DNA of 64,000 nt from positions 2,976,001 through 3,040,000 of the forward strand of contig CM074134.1 of NCBI GenBank assembly GCA_037178625.1, in the 5' to 3' direction. Source of the stretch: Skeletonema tropicum. Its lineage: Eukaryota > Bacillariophyta > Thalassiosirophyceae > Thalassiosirales > Thalassiosiraceae. Under the pieces are notes generated by a model. The model saw only the letters and a list, made by a program, of their open reading frames with translations. It made no database searches and was not told where the DNA came from. Below, piece by piece: positions 19,920 to 29,848 of this stretch (the first letter of the stretch is position 1; each line of letters begins with the position of its first letter). Position numbers and translations under genes: made by a program.

Positions 19920-20419
19920 AAAGACATTAGAGACTCACATGGACTTCTCCCAAAAAAAAGTTTGTTGAATGTATTTGTGCGAACGTAGTTAAATCAAGTG
20001 AAAAAGCAGGCTTACGTTCGCAGCACCAAGTCCTGTAGATGGAGACTACGTAAATAACTTCCGCTTACTCAACTGCAGAACTCCTTATGTAGTACCGCTT
20101 CATTTGTCCGAACCCCTAATTTTAGTACTTTAGTAGCGCTCCTTATGTCTAATTTATGTCGGAAGTAGTCAGTTGAGCATTTGAGGAGTTTGATGTGGCC
20201 GGTACCCGAAATCTCCGCTGAATCAACTTCGAGATCTTGTTAGCTTCCGTCCATAAGTACTCGGTTTCTTCTTTAGCTTGTCATGATCGATCTAACCAAC
20301 AAATTCATCTCAATCATGACCATGTCGCTTGTCGAGAGCAAGCCTTCCTCTCACATCAAGTACTGTACTGTAGAGGGGAAAAAAGTTTGTCCGAGACTTA
20401 CATACTTACCTGTGTCTAT

Positions 20420-20446
20420 GATAGATAGATAGATAGATAGATAGAT
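20420..20446. repeat. GATA microsatellite
   Basis: About six tandem GATA units. Confidence 0.95.
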
Positions 20447-20476
20447 TATTTTAGTCGCTACTCTCTAGACACCGGT

Positions 20477-20780
20477 GTCAGTAGAGAAAGAAGAATTTAA
20501 ACCTGGAGGGGCTCGGGCTGGTCCCATGAAGGTCTGCACTAGTGTGAGTTGCGCGGCGTTGTTTTCGAACCCCGTCCGTGCGGGACACAAACAAGTGATT
20601 TTATGTCTTCACGAGCGCTTGCCGCGAGTGAAGACATAAGGTCACGAGTTTTGTGTCGTGGCGGGCGACGGTGTGAGAAACGATCAGCGCAATGAACACG
20701 AGTGCCCGACCTGACTGTGTCGTGACTCGGGCCGAGCGCAAAAAAGATCGGACAAACACACACTGCTCAAAAGGCGGCCA
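20477..20780 (-). repeat. Dispersed repeat fragments
   Basis: 20477-20540 matches 55043-55103 (the GAGGGGCTCGGGCTGGTCCC region), corresponding to the end of a minus-strand ORF there (GPARAPPGL). 20690-20780 is an inverted match to 28376-28446 (TTTTGAGCAGTGTGTGT). No complete gene is visible; these look like pieces of two repeat families. Confidence 0.5.
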
Positions 20781-20831
20781 CAAACGATGAACCAAGACTT
20801 AACTCAGCGCACTTGCGCCTGACGAACTAAA

Positions 20832-21198
20832 AGGCCGTTCCTTACGGTGGACGTGGACGTGGACGTGGACGCAGAATGAGTGTGTAACAATGGTGACTCT
20901 GTGTCTATTTTTGTGTCTCTTTCCAATAACTGTGCTGTGTCAATCTTTTGGTGGGGATAGAGTAGTGCAGAATAACAAAGAGGGCCAATTCTACATAGGA
21001 ACTCCTCGAAACGGGCTTCCCCCCTTTAAAAATCCCGGTTTATTTTCTGTGTTGGACGCAGATGAAAAAATTCTGCGTCCAAAATGAAAATAAACCGGGA
21101 TTTTTAAAGGGGGGATGCCCGTTTCGAGGAGTTCCTATGTAGAATTGGCCCTCTTTGTTATTCTGGTCCACGTCCACGTCCACCGTAAGGAACGGCCT
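20832..21198. repeat. Large foldback (long inverted repeat)
   Basis: Outer arms 20832-20864 and 21166-21198 pair (AGGCCGTTCCTTACGGTGGA and complement, with GGACGT repeats). Inner arms 20968-21062 and 21071-21165 pair over about 95 bp almost perfectly around a small GGACGCAGA/TCTGCGTCC hairpin. The left side has an extra 100 bp between outer and inner arms, bounded by repeated GCAGAAT. It may be a foldback-type element. Confidence 0.9.
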
Positions 21199-22091
21199 AA
21201 GTAATTTACCTTACCCCAACACTCGTGTATCGCTGCTATGGGTGGTGACGCTAGTTAAATCTACTAACAAACGAATTTTGGAAAATCGCCTTGATACTTC
21301 TCAGACAGCTTCAGTATACCCCTAGGACCAATGAACTGCAAAGGGAGCCGTTTTTGCTCAAATAGTTATGTAGTTATCGTGATATTCAGTTTGTTAGTGA
21401 CTCCCTAGTTAAATGCCCCTCTTGTGCTTATAATGGTCTCTGTAGTGATCAAATCATCGAATCACCTTCTGATCTCGCCAACACGGGTCCATTGGGGTCA
21501 TGTCTTGCCATTCCTATCGTTGGATTCGTCTTCATCGGCGATGTTGGTGGTCGTAGGGGGTCGGATGGGTCGAACGGGAGATCGGGCCAAAATCACTCAA
21601 AAAAATTGGCGCGCCTCGCTATCCGGCCTCAAAATCACACAGAACAAAGACATCACCAAAACCACCATGTTCGACGGCACCATGCACCATGTTACGGATG
21701 TCGTCGGAGGCCGAACGATGGCTCCATGTACAGCTTATTGTCTATATATTCAATGTCTACAGTCATTATTTGGCTCGAAATAGGTCTACGTGGTCGTAAT
21801 GCAATTTGAAATGTGGGCATGGAAAATTGCCATCTTTCGGCTATCTTACCCATCATGGTCAATATCACAACATTACGAACGTTCTAATGCAGTGAATACA
21901 TCCGCTGGAGTTATATAAAGATTGGGTGGGTCGGTTTTGCATCGTGGTCCAATTTGCTAATCAACAGTACAGTCCATTCTTTGGTATATGAACTCACACA
22001 CCATCACCTCTACGCCGTACCGATGAACAAACAACTATTGTGGGGTGCAGGTGACTTTTATACAGAATATTTACAATATTTACATTCTCTT

Positions 22092-24258
22092 TCAAGAGAT
22101 CATCCCATCGTCATCGCCATCGTCATCATCACTTGGGGGGATGTAACTGGTTACAAAAGTGGTCGTCAAATCCTTCTTATCTGCCAATTGATATCTAGCA
22201 TGTCCAGCGATCTCAGTGCCAAATGATTCAATTATTGCCCGCATAGGTGCATGCTTCTGAAAATCCTTCTCTTCAACAACACTTAAGTAAATAGAGTCTT
22301 CCACTTTAGTGAACTCAGCCAAAATATCCATCTTGGTTGCTTTCGCCTTCTTCAACTGGTCTGCCCGACGCTTGGTGCTGAGGGTGTTTGGAGTCTTTCC
22401 ATCTGCAATATTTCGGACAAGTTTAATGAATTGACCGAGATTATTCTCTTCAGTGCAAGTTTCAGTTGCTGTCCGCAGCACAAAAGTCTTGGTCATACCA
22501 CTCACTGCACGGTTGTAAAAGCGCGGAAGGACTTTTTCGAGTTCTTCAAAGAAACAATTCGATGGGACATCTTTCCAATAACTCTTCTTCAGGACTTTAT
22601 CGAGTCGTTTTGCACGCTCAATTGCATCTTTTGACTTCCATGCCAAATCATTGGCTGTCACTAGTGTTGTAGCTGCTTCTTCTTGATCTTCCAATGAGGT
22701 CTGACTGTAAGTGGTAGACTGTCTCTTCTTTGCTGCAACTGCTTCTGCATGGGCTACTTTCTTTTCGTCAAGTTGCTTCTTACCGACGTTTGTTCCACGC
22801 TTCACGATGCTTCTAATGCTATACGCTTCTTGGAAGGATACCGTGGTGCGTGCTTTAATACTTGCAGCAGTATATCTCTGCGATGCTTCAAGCAATTGGT
22901 CACCCATCATCTTTTGGGTGGGCTTGACCTTGACAAAAAATGAAACAAACAAATCGTTTAGGCACTTGAAGCCAAGTCTTGGATTGGTGAAGTAAATGTG
23001 GCGAAACATGAAGGCAATCTCGGGCTTGAGCTGGCCTTGTTTGTCTCTCATCTTCCGTGGAAAGGTCTCAGTAGCGACGAGCATCATGTAGCCATTCCAG
23101 AATGAGTTTGTCAGGTGAGATTTGAAATAGCTGCTCCTTGTTTATTACTTCTTCTTTGATCTGCTTGAAGTTGGTGAGTAGACGGCTAAGCTTTCTCTTT
23201 GGGAGTGCAGCAATGCGATCAAATTCATTTGGAGACACGAGGTCTGGACAAGCAAGAGCAAAGAGCGTCGTGTTGAGGTCGACGATTGTCCCGTCGCCAT
23301 GGGCACATTTAAAAGCAGCCTCGAGAATGCCGACGCGTCTATAACCTGCTATTCTATCATCACCACATCTAGCCAACAACTTCTTTAGTGCCCTTTTGGC
23401 CGCTTGATGCGTCATATCTTCATCGTCATCGTCTTCATCGCCTAAAATGGCATCAAGACTGCCATCGCTCTCTGATACTTCGTCGGGAGAATTTGTTCGT
23501 CGGGTGTCTCCATCGCGTTGGTGTAGAACTCTTTGGCTCGGGATGCCATCAATATCCATATCTTGGCTATCATTACTTATTCTAGTGCTTCGACGTGGGA
23601 GAGGATTATCTGTGGTTTCCAGTAAATTCAATGCCACAAGAATTTCACGTATATGCCATTTGACTCTCTCTAAGTCAGATGTGCGTAGACGTTCTTGTTT
23701 GACTCCAAAGTAGTCAGCAAAGAAGTATGCAATTACTGGTAAGTCCTCCTTGGTGTATTCGTCTCCTTCTCTATCCCCGTTCATCCATTGTCGCCATAGC
23801 TTTCTGCGTCTCTCACCGATCGGCTTGTAGTCTTCATTACACAAAAGCTCCTTGTGATCACCTACAACGTATCGTGCAATGTCAATCTCAGTCTTTAACG
23901 ATGTTGACCGACAACTCGCCGACGTACCAATGAAGTAGTATCTGGCAAAGCTGCACAAAGACAAGACTTCTCCGTCTACTTTTGGAATGGTGTTGCACCT
24001 GTTTTCTTGGTAGTGAAGATTTAGAACGTTATCTGTAGACAGATCCGCAAGATCGATTTTGACATTGTAGGGAGCAGGGTTAGGCTGGAATGTATTCTTG
24101 GATTTAGCACCGGAGCCCCCTTCTCTCACGCACTTAACCCATCCTTCCAAGTCAGCGTCGGTCACTCCTAAAAGCTTGGCGAAAGCTGATTCATGTATCC
24201 AGTAGGTGGATGTCTCGAGAGTGATGACGGCTTTCGCCACTTGTAGGAATGACACCAT
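22092..24258 (-). CDS. Unrecognised protein(s) of element A
   Basis: Two open frames overlap by 20 nt. The first (24258-23068, 396 residues) starts MVSFLQVAKAV. It contains GWVKCVREGGSGAKSKN and RRRKLWRQWMNGDREGDEY, then an acidic linker (GDEDDDDEDM) and ISPDKLILEWL. The second (23087-22092, 331 residues) starts MMLVATETFPRKM; it is rich in Lys and Ala with likely helices (KKQLDEKKVAHAEAVAAKK) and ends in an acidic tail (PPSDDDDGDDDG). They may be one gene with a single frame change near 23080, or two overlapping ORFs. No known catalytic motif or zinc finger is seen. Homologous remnants in element B start at the same Met and keep the same order, so the coding assignment is sound although the function is unknown. 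Confidence 0.75.
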
Positions 24259-24687
24259 CGGAATCTGGCACGCTTTGTTACAATTATTCTACTCAATCAT
24301 CTAGTATCTACCTAATGAATAGACAAGGCATGCTTTTATGGACGAATATCTTGTTATTGTTAGCAAATATGAATATGAACCAAATGCATCGCCGACGTGT
24401 GAAAAGCGATCTCTCTATGGCATTGCCCAGTTTAGACGCAGTATTACGCAGCAAAAAGAGCTACTCCAACCTAGCACAGCGATCGGCTCGCTCCAATAGG
24501 TCTTCTAGAAGAGCTCTGCAAGTGGAACGGGTTGAATCGACCGCTTAGTTGCCGAGAATGAACAGCCTGACTGTCGGAGGTCGGATTTTCTCTGCAATTC
24601 TAAAATTGCTAACAAATCGCTAGTAAAACGAACGAAAAAAATTTGAAAATGGGTTGAAATGATGTCTCAGGGAGTCGTCGATTATTG

Positions 24688-24786
24688 CTCTGAGGGGTCG
24701 AATGCTGTCGTACAGATATGCACTGGATTCCTGAACACCTCACGAGTCGAATGCATACCTGTACGACAGCATTCGACCCCCCAGAG
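24688..24786. repeat. Hairpin of element A
   Basis: Arms 24688-24715 and 24759-24786 pair over 28 bp with one mismatch (core GTCGAATGCTGTCGTACAG) around a 43-nt loop. It lies between the gene start and the right end, at the position where element B has a different hairpin. Confidence 0.93.
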
Positions 24787-25021
24787 TGTGAGAGAGCCGT
24801 TCCAAAGTCAGACAAGTGCAAAACTTTGGACGATTCCAACTCGTCTCATAGTCGACCAAATCACACGAACAACACATGAATCATAAACTAGAGGAGATTA
24901 GCTTTCCATTGGTAGTCTTGGTTTCATCGTAGAGTTACTATTCGCTTACTCTATCTATTTCCAAAAAAATAGCCATTTTAAGGTTTTACTTAGGCGCGCT
25001 ACTAGCGTCACCACCCATAGC

Positions 25022-25036
25022 GCCCACCCATAGCGC
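25022..25036. other. Junction between elements A and B
   Basis: The 13-mer CCACCCATAGCGC is present twice in tandem across the A end and this spacer. B may have inserted at or beside the A terminus. Confidence 0.6.
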
Positions 25037-25958
25037 AGCTATGGGTGGTGACGCTAGTTAAATCTACTAACAAAACGAATTTTGGAAAATCGCCTTGATA
25101 CTTCTCAGACAGCTTCAGCATACCCCTGGGACCAATGAACCGCAAAGGGAGCACTTCTAGCACCTCTACTTACGTAGTTATCAAGATATTCACTTCACTA
25201 ACAAACCCCTAGTTAAATGAGCCATTTATGCCTAAAATGGTGTCTGTAGTGATCAAATCGTCAAATTTCCGCCCCAACTCGCAGTCATTGGTCTATTGGG
25301 GTCATGTCGTGCCATTCGTATCATTGCTTTCATCATTGTCGCCGATGGTGGTGGTCGTAGGGGGTCGGATGGGTCTTCTCTTCCAGGGGCCAAAATCGGC
25401 GAAGTGGATTTGGCGCGCCGGCTCTTTCACCCTCCATCGCAAAGAAAAAATACATCATCAAAATCCACCATGTTCGGTGTGTAGTTTCACCATGTTACAC
25501 ATTTCCTCACAAGCCGAGTGAGGGCTCTATGGACAGCCCATGATCTATATATTCGACGGGTGCTGGCACTATTTCACTTGATATCAGTCGTCGTGGTCGT
25601 AATGCCGCTTCAAGTACGGACATCTTGCACATTTCGTAAAAATCACCGATCTTTGATGGGGCAACGTATCATGTTCCTAACGTTCCCATAGACCGATTGA
25701 TGGCCCATTGGATAGTTCAAAGACTATATAATCGAGGATCATTGCCATATTTTGGGCATCAATTGACCGTCATAGTCGGAAAGCCGCTGATATGTGGACA
25801 TGAAATTATTGATCTGGGAATGATATTATTACTCTATGAAAAACAATACACGGCTTGATTGGTAGTAGACGAGGAGAAGATACTACAGCAACTCAAACAC
25901 ATCAATACTATGCATTACATCTAAAACTACATCTTCAAAATCAACACTTGCATGAGGT

Positions 25959-27179
25959 CTAGTCATCATCCTCTTCATCATCACTGCAATACATGAAGTC
26001 ACCCTCGCAATACGACGTCGTCTTCACTGTATAATCAAGACGTTCAAAATTTCTTCCGTATTGCTGTTCAGTCTCTTTATTGGCGAATTCTTTCATTAAA
26101 GTGTGCATGGCTTGCATCTTGCTGGCTTGTTCCGTAGCTACCGTCTCCAAATGCTCAGACTCATCGACTTTGATTAACTCAAGCAAATAATCTTCAGTTG
26201 AACTGTCTTTATGCTCTTCTGCTCGACTTGGGGTACTGATGTCATCCTCAATCTTCTTCTCGGCAATCTGCTGGACATGGCGGAGAAACAAAAACACATT
26301 ATCTGCTTTTGTAGTGCCTGTATCCAACAAAGCCTTCTTGGTCTTATCCTTCATGTCGGGACAGAGTGCATGGAAAGCCGGTAGGACGCGTTCGATTTCA
26401 TTGTGGAACTGAGCTTTTTTGATACCTCTCCAGTACGTTTTGAACGATAGCTGCTTGAGCTTCGCGTACTGCTCGGTTTGGTCTCTACTGTTCCAAGAGG
26501 TGTCGTGGTCGGTGCGAAGATTTAGCGCCTGCAGTTTCTGATCTTCCAACTTTTGCAGAGTAAATCCCTTCTTAACTCTCTTCCTTGCAACTTGCTTCGC
26601 ATGGGCAAGTTTCTGCTCTTTGAGTAGTTTGAGAGTGCAATCAGTACCACGCTCTTTGATTCGACTGATGCTGTTATCCTTCCGGACTTGTAGAGGGATA
26701 CGAGACAGCTTTTCTTGAGTGTATCCAGACGCACGACATATCTTATCAGCTCTAGTTGTCTCTTCAGATTGACATTCGTCTTCCTCTCCCCGAAGCAATA
26801 GTACACAGCATTTTGATGAGCAGCATCTGGAGACGGAGTGTCACTCATGTAATGAGAAGGCTGATGCCCCCTATATTTAGTAGCATGGAAGTTTAGTGCG
26901 TTTGGAGACGAGTCGAGGATATCAATCTTCGTCTTGTCGTAGGGGTGAGGGATTTGGTACGAATGCATCGGCTTTCCTCGATCCGCTTCCACCATTCTTG
27001 AGACAATTCGCAAACTCCCACATGAATGCTGCTCCAGATGTATCATCTGCCTCGGCAATATTGAGCATTTTTGCCACTCTCTCCTGGTGGATGTGCCATT
27101 TCGACAATGAAGAATTATTCTCTTCCACTTGCGAGTTGATCTGTGCAATCGCGCGCAGTGTTTCGTTGAAGCTGACCAT
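25959..27179 (-). pseudogene. Deleted and frameshifted copy of the element A gene
   Basis: Starts MVSFNETLRAI at 27179, matching A's start. It then keeps NCLKNGGSGSRKADAFVPNP and, after a shift near 26945, KTKIDILDSSPNALNFH. Around 26730 the frame changes again and the sequence jumps to the counterpart of A's second part (SISRIKERGTDCTLKLLKEQ, KTYWRGIKKAQFHNEIERVLP). It ends in an acidic tail (YCSDDEEDDD). Roughly 300 residues, including A's acidic linker, are missing. The two proteins share a block pattern but are quite diverged, which helps show which parts are conserved. Confidence 0.75.
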
Positions 27180-27605
27180 TATGGATGCCCTGCCGATGGC
27201 AATCGATGACAATTATGGATCAGAGGAGGCGTTCAATGTCGATTTTACCATGGAAAAGCATTGCAGGGACGTCGATGGAGGAAATATGAAGCCAATGCGC
27301 GATTGATGATTGTGATGAAACGATGGGGTGAGTTTGACCGTTACGTATTACGAGCGAGGCTACGAATGCTCTGACGTCGCCACCTTATAATATCTGTCTA
27401 TAGGGCTGTTGTGAAGGGTATAGCACGTCGAACGGAGTGATTTGGCCGATTGGTTGCTGAGAACGACCGTTCCCAATGCCATCGGCATGATGGAGGCCGA
27501 ATTGTGTCATTTGCTAGATGAACGCTAGTTAAAAATGACCAAAAAAATTCAAATCGCACGAATCATACCATCGAGCGCAATGGGTGATTCTCGGTCGCTC
27601 GTGCC

Positions 27606-27684
27606 TTCCCAGCTTACGCAACCCCCACCATCGACATCTGCATTCACTGCTCTATCTCGTAGTGGGGGTTGCGTAAGCTGGGAA
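27606..27684. repeat. Hairpin of element B
   Basis: Arms 27606-27628 and 27662-27684 pair perfectly over 23 bp (core CAGCTTACGCAACCCCCAC) around a 33-nt loop. It occupies the same place as A's hairpin but shares no arm sequence with it. Confidence 0.93.
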
Positions 27685-28057
27685 AGCGTGTCGAATAAGA
27701 GAGCACACAACAAAGTCAAGCACGAGCTCGATTTTGGACGATTGTAACTCGACTCATAGTCGACCAAATAACAAAAGCAACACATCATTCGAATAGTAGA
27801 GGAGTACAGCTTTCTAATGATAGTCTTCCTTTTGTTATAGAGTCAATATTCGACTACACTATCTAACTTATAAATTTTCGATCAAAAATACAAGTACTTA
27901 GGCGCGCTACTAGCGTCACCACCCATAGCTGCGCTCTCCATTCGTGCTTGATAATCATTCCTGCGTGAGGACAATAGTGTTATCAATAGGCGCAATTTTT
28001 TACTTGCTGCCAGTGTCTCCTACCGTGAGTGTCGTGAAGAGTGAGTGGACGAGAGGT

Positions 28058-28125
28058 GGTGTGGTGTAGTGGTATCACCGCCTCTCTTCTGGTTCGGGGT
28101 CTTGGGTTCGAGTCTCCCCCGTGCC
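28058..28125 (+). other. tRNA-like sequence with box A and box B
   Basis: TGGTGTAGTGG at 28062 fits a Pol III box A and GGTTCGAGTC at 28105 a box B. The ends GGTGTGG and CCGTGCC can pair using three G-U wobbles. The D, anticodon and T stems do not fold well, so this is a degenerate tRNA or the head of a SINE rather than a working tRNA. Confidence 0.35.
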
Positions 28126-28498
28126 AAATCCTGGCTGTTTGAGGTGTCGCAGCTCGGAGTGCGATCTGGGAAAAAAGACCATTACTTGGTTTGGAATTTC
28201 ATATCACTGCCTCTTTGCTAATTCCGGGGTGATGGAAAAACTGTTGGTTATTTGCTTAATTACACTCGAAGGGTAGTAACTTGTGACATTGCTCTAGATA
28301 ATTGTAGATAATTTCGCCCCTGGAGGGCCAACCATGACGTACTTTAAGATTTCCGTTAATTTTTTTTTTAAGAGTGAGTGGACGCTTTTTGAGCAGTGTG
28401 TGTCCGATTTTTCTTTTTTGTGTCCGGCCCCGTTGCGACACATGGTATCTATCGTTATCGTACCTACCGTCCGTTCTCAAAAACTCGCTTAGTATGTT
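28126..28498. other. Intergenic with repeat fragment
   Basis: 28376-28446 is an inverted match to 20690-20780. Nothing coding is seen. Confidence 0.5.
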
Positions 28499-28525
28499 GT
28501 GATCAACGGCCTCAACGACATTGAA

Positions 28526-29651
28526 ATGTCAACCGCAATGACAATAACAATAAGCAGTGGCAACGACCGATCACTTCCCTGTACTCGAAGCCGTATCATC
28601 ATGCATTCATCTGCATCATCTTCTCCCGGGAGCGGCATTGCATATCACAGCGCTGATGAGACTGCCGGAAGCAACGCTAGCGAGTTGAATGTGGACGAGG
28701 TTGCTATCATCTTCGGCTTCCTCGCTCCTGCAGATACCATGCTTGCTCGAGTGTGTGCAACCTGGAGAGAGGCCGCTAAGAAGACTATCGTTCCCCCATC
28801 TGAATTTGTGGGATTGCCATTGCTCAAAGAGCTGTATTGTTCCAATAATCGTCGGTTGACTGGTGATCTCAGGAGTTTGAGTTCTCTGAAAGACACTCTT
28901 GAAGAGATTTGTATTGACAAATGTCCCGGTGTTAGCGGCAACTTCATGGATCTAGCTGATTTTCTACTTCTGAAAAAGTTACATTTGACCCGTACCAACG
29001 TGACAGGTGACATCCGCGACATGAACATGAGTAGACAACATTTTCCATCTCTGGAAATCCTCTGTCTTCCTGCTACTGTCCACGGCGGTGTGAATTATCA
29101 GTTTCAACTCGTTGCAGAGGTACCTACGTACGTGACTGCGATCGACCTCCTCCTCCGCCGCACTCCCTCGCTATTCAATGCATGCAAACCTGGCGTATCT
29201 GAAATGTTCCATTGGGGTCTCGCAGATAATTCTCGTGATTGGTACAATGAAGACGGTAGAGGTCCACCACCCCCGTTTTCCTTGCGATTTGTCAAAGCGG
29301 GATTGCGTCGTGGGTGGAGCTGGTGTGCTTACGAGGAGACCTACGAACCATCTTCTCATCGGTTATTTTCATTTTCAAGGTTTCAAACGAGTTTTACATT
29401 TTCAAGGTTTCAAACGAGTCAATTTCATGCGAGCCAGCAGAGCAGAATTGAAGACGGAGATGTATATTCGTGTGAGATCAATTGGTTGGATCCAGAGCCA
29501 AGCGAAGGGAGCAGAGATTACGCAACTTATAAAGAGGACTTGCATTGGCAGCGAATTGAAAGACAACTTTGGTTTCTACAGAGGCTATCATAAGCCACCC
29601 ACTGAGGATCAGTACCGTCGCTTAAGCGAAGAATCGGGTCGGAGACATTAG
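28526..29651 (+). pseudogene. F-box-like/LRR gene with internal deletion and late frameshift
   Basis: Starts MSTAMTITISSG. The F-box-like segment (VDEVAIIFGFLAPADTM) runs directly into GLPLLKELYC, so about 120 residues present in the 18534 relative are missing, in frame. LRR and C-terminal blocks follow (MDLADF, CEINWLDPEPS). A 27-bp direct duplication adds a repeated FSRFQTS. Near 29565 the frame ends early (WFLQRLS, stop at 29593), while the family C-terminus FYRGYHKPPTEDQYRRLSEE continues in another frame to 29651. It may make a shortened protein but looks degraded. Confidence 0.75.
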
Positions 29652-29848
29652 AGATTAGAAGACCTGTCCCAATGCATTAGCGCTGTCCATCACTCTTTAT
29701 ACATTCCTCTCTATGCAGATGCAGAGTAAGATGATGACGATGCAATGCTTCTCGACGGACACTAAATTTAGATGTTACATTATCTTATCTTGCAAGCAGT
29801 GCACACCGCTCTAATTGACCGTGGACACAACCGCATGAATCATACCAT

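Larger units (their letters stand above)
21235..25021 (-). mobile_element. Element A: inverted-repeat element with an unrecognised gene
   Basis: Bounded by GCTATGGGTGGTGACGCTAG at 21235 and its reverse complement ending at 25021. Subterminal regions match those of element B: 21255-21830 against 25058-25640, and 24840-25020 against 27740-27928. The interior carries minus-strand coding sequence at 22092-24258 and a hairpin at 24688-24786. Structure fits a cut-and-paste DNA transposon, but I recognise no transposase domain. The exact end base and target duplication are uncertain. Confidence 0.8.
25037..27930 (-). mobile_element. Element B: shorter relative of element A
   Basis: Ends are AGCTATGGGTGGTGACGCTA and its complement at 27911-27930. 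GCGC lies immediately outside on both sides and may be a 4-bp target duplication or simply more inverted repeat. It shares subterminal sequence with A. Its gene remnant is frameshifted and lacks about 300 codons from the middle, so B is probably non-autonomous. Confidence 0.8.

Noticed and set aside
20890..21087. Open frame with a signal-peptide-like start (MVTLCLFLCLFPITVLCQ)
   Set aside because: It runs through the left arm of a foldback and its loop; the frame is explained by the repeat, and nothing else supports a gene.
28058..28125. Functional tRNA gene
   Set aside because: The T stem and anticodon stem do not pair; only box A, box B and a wobble-rich acceptor stem remain.
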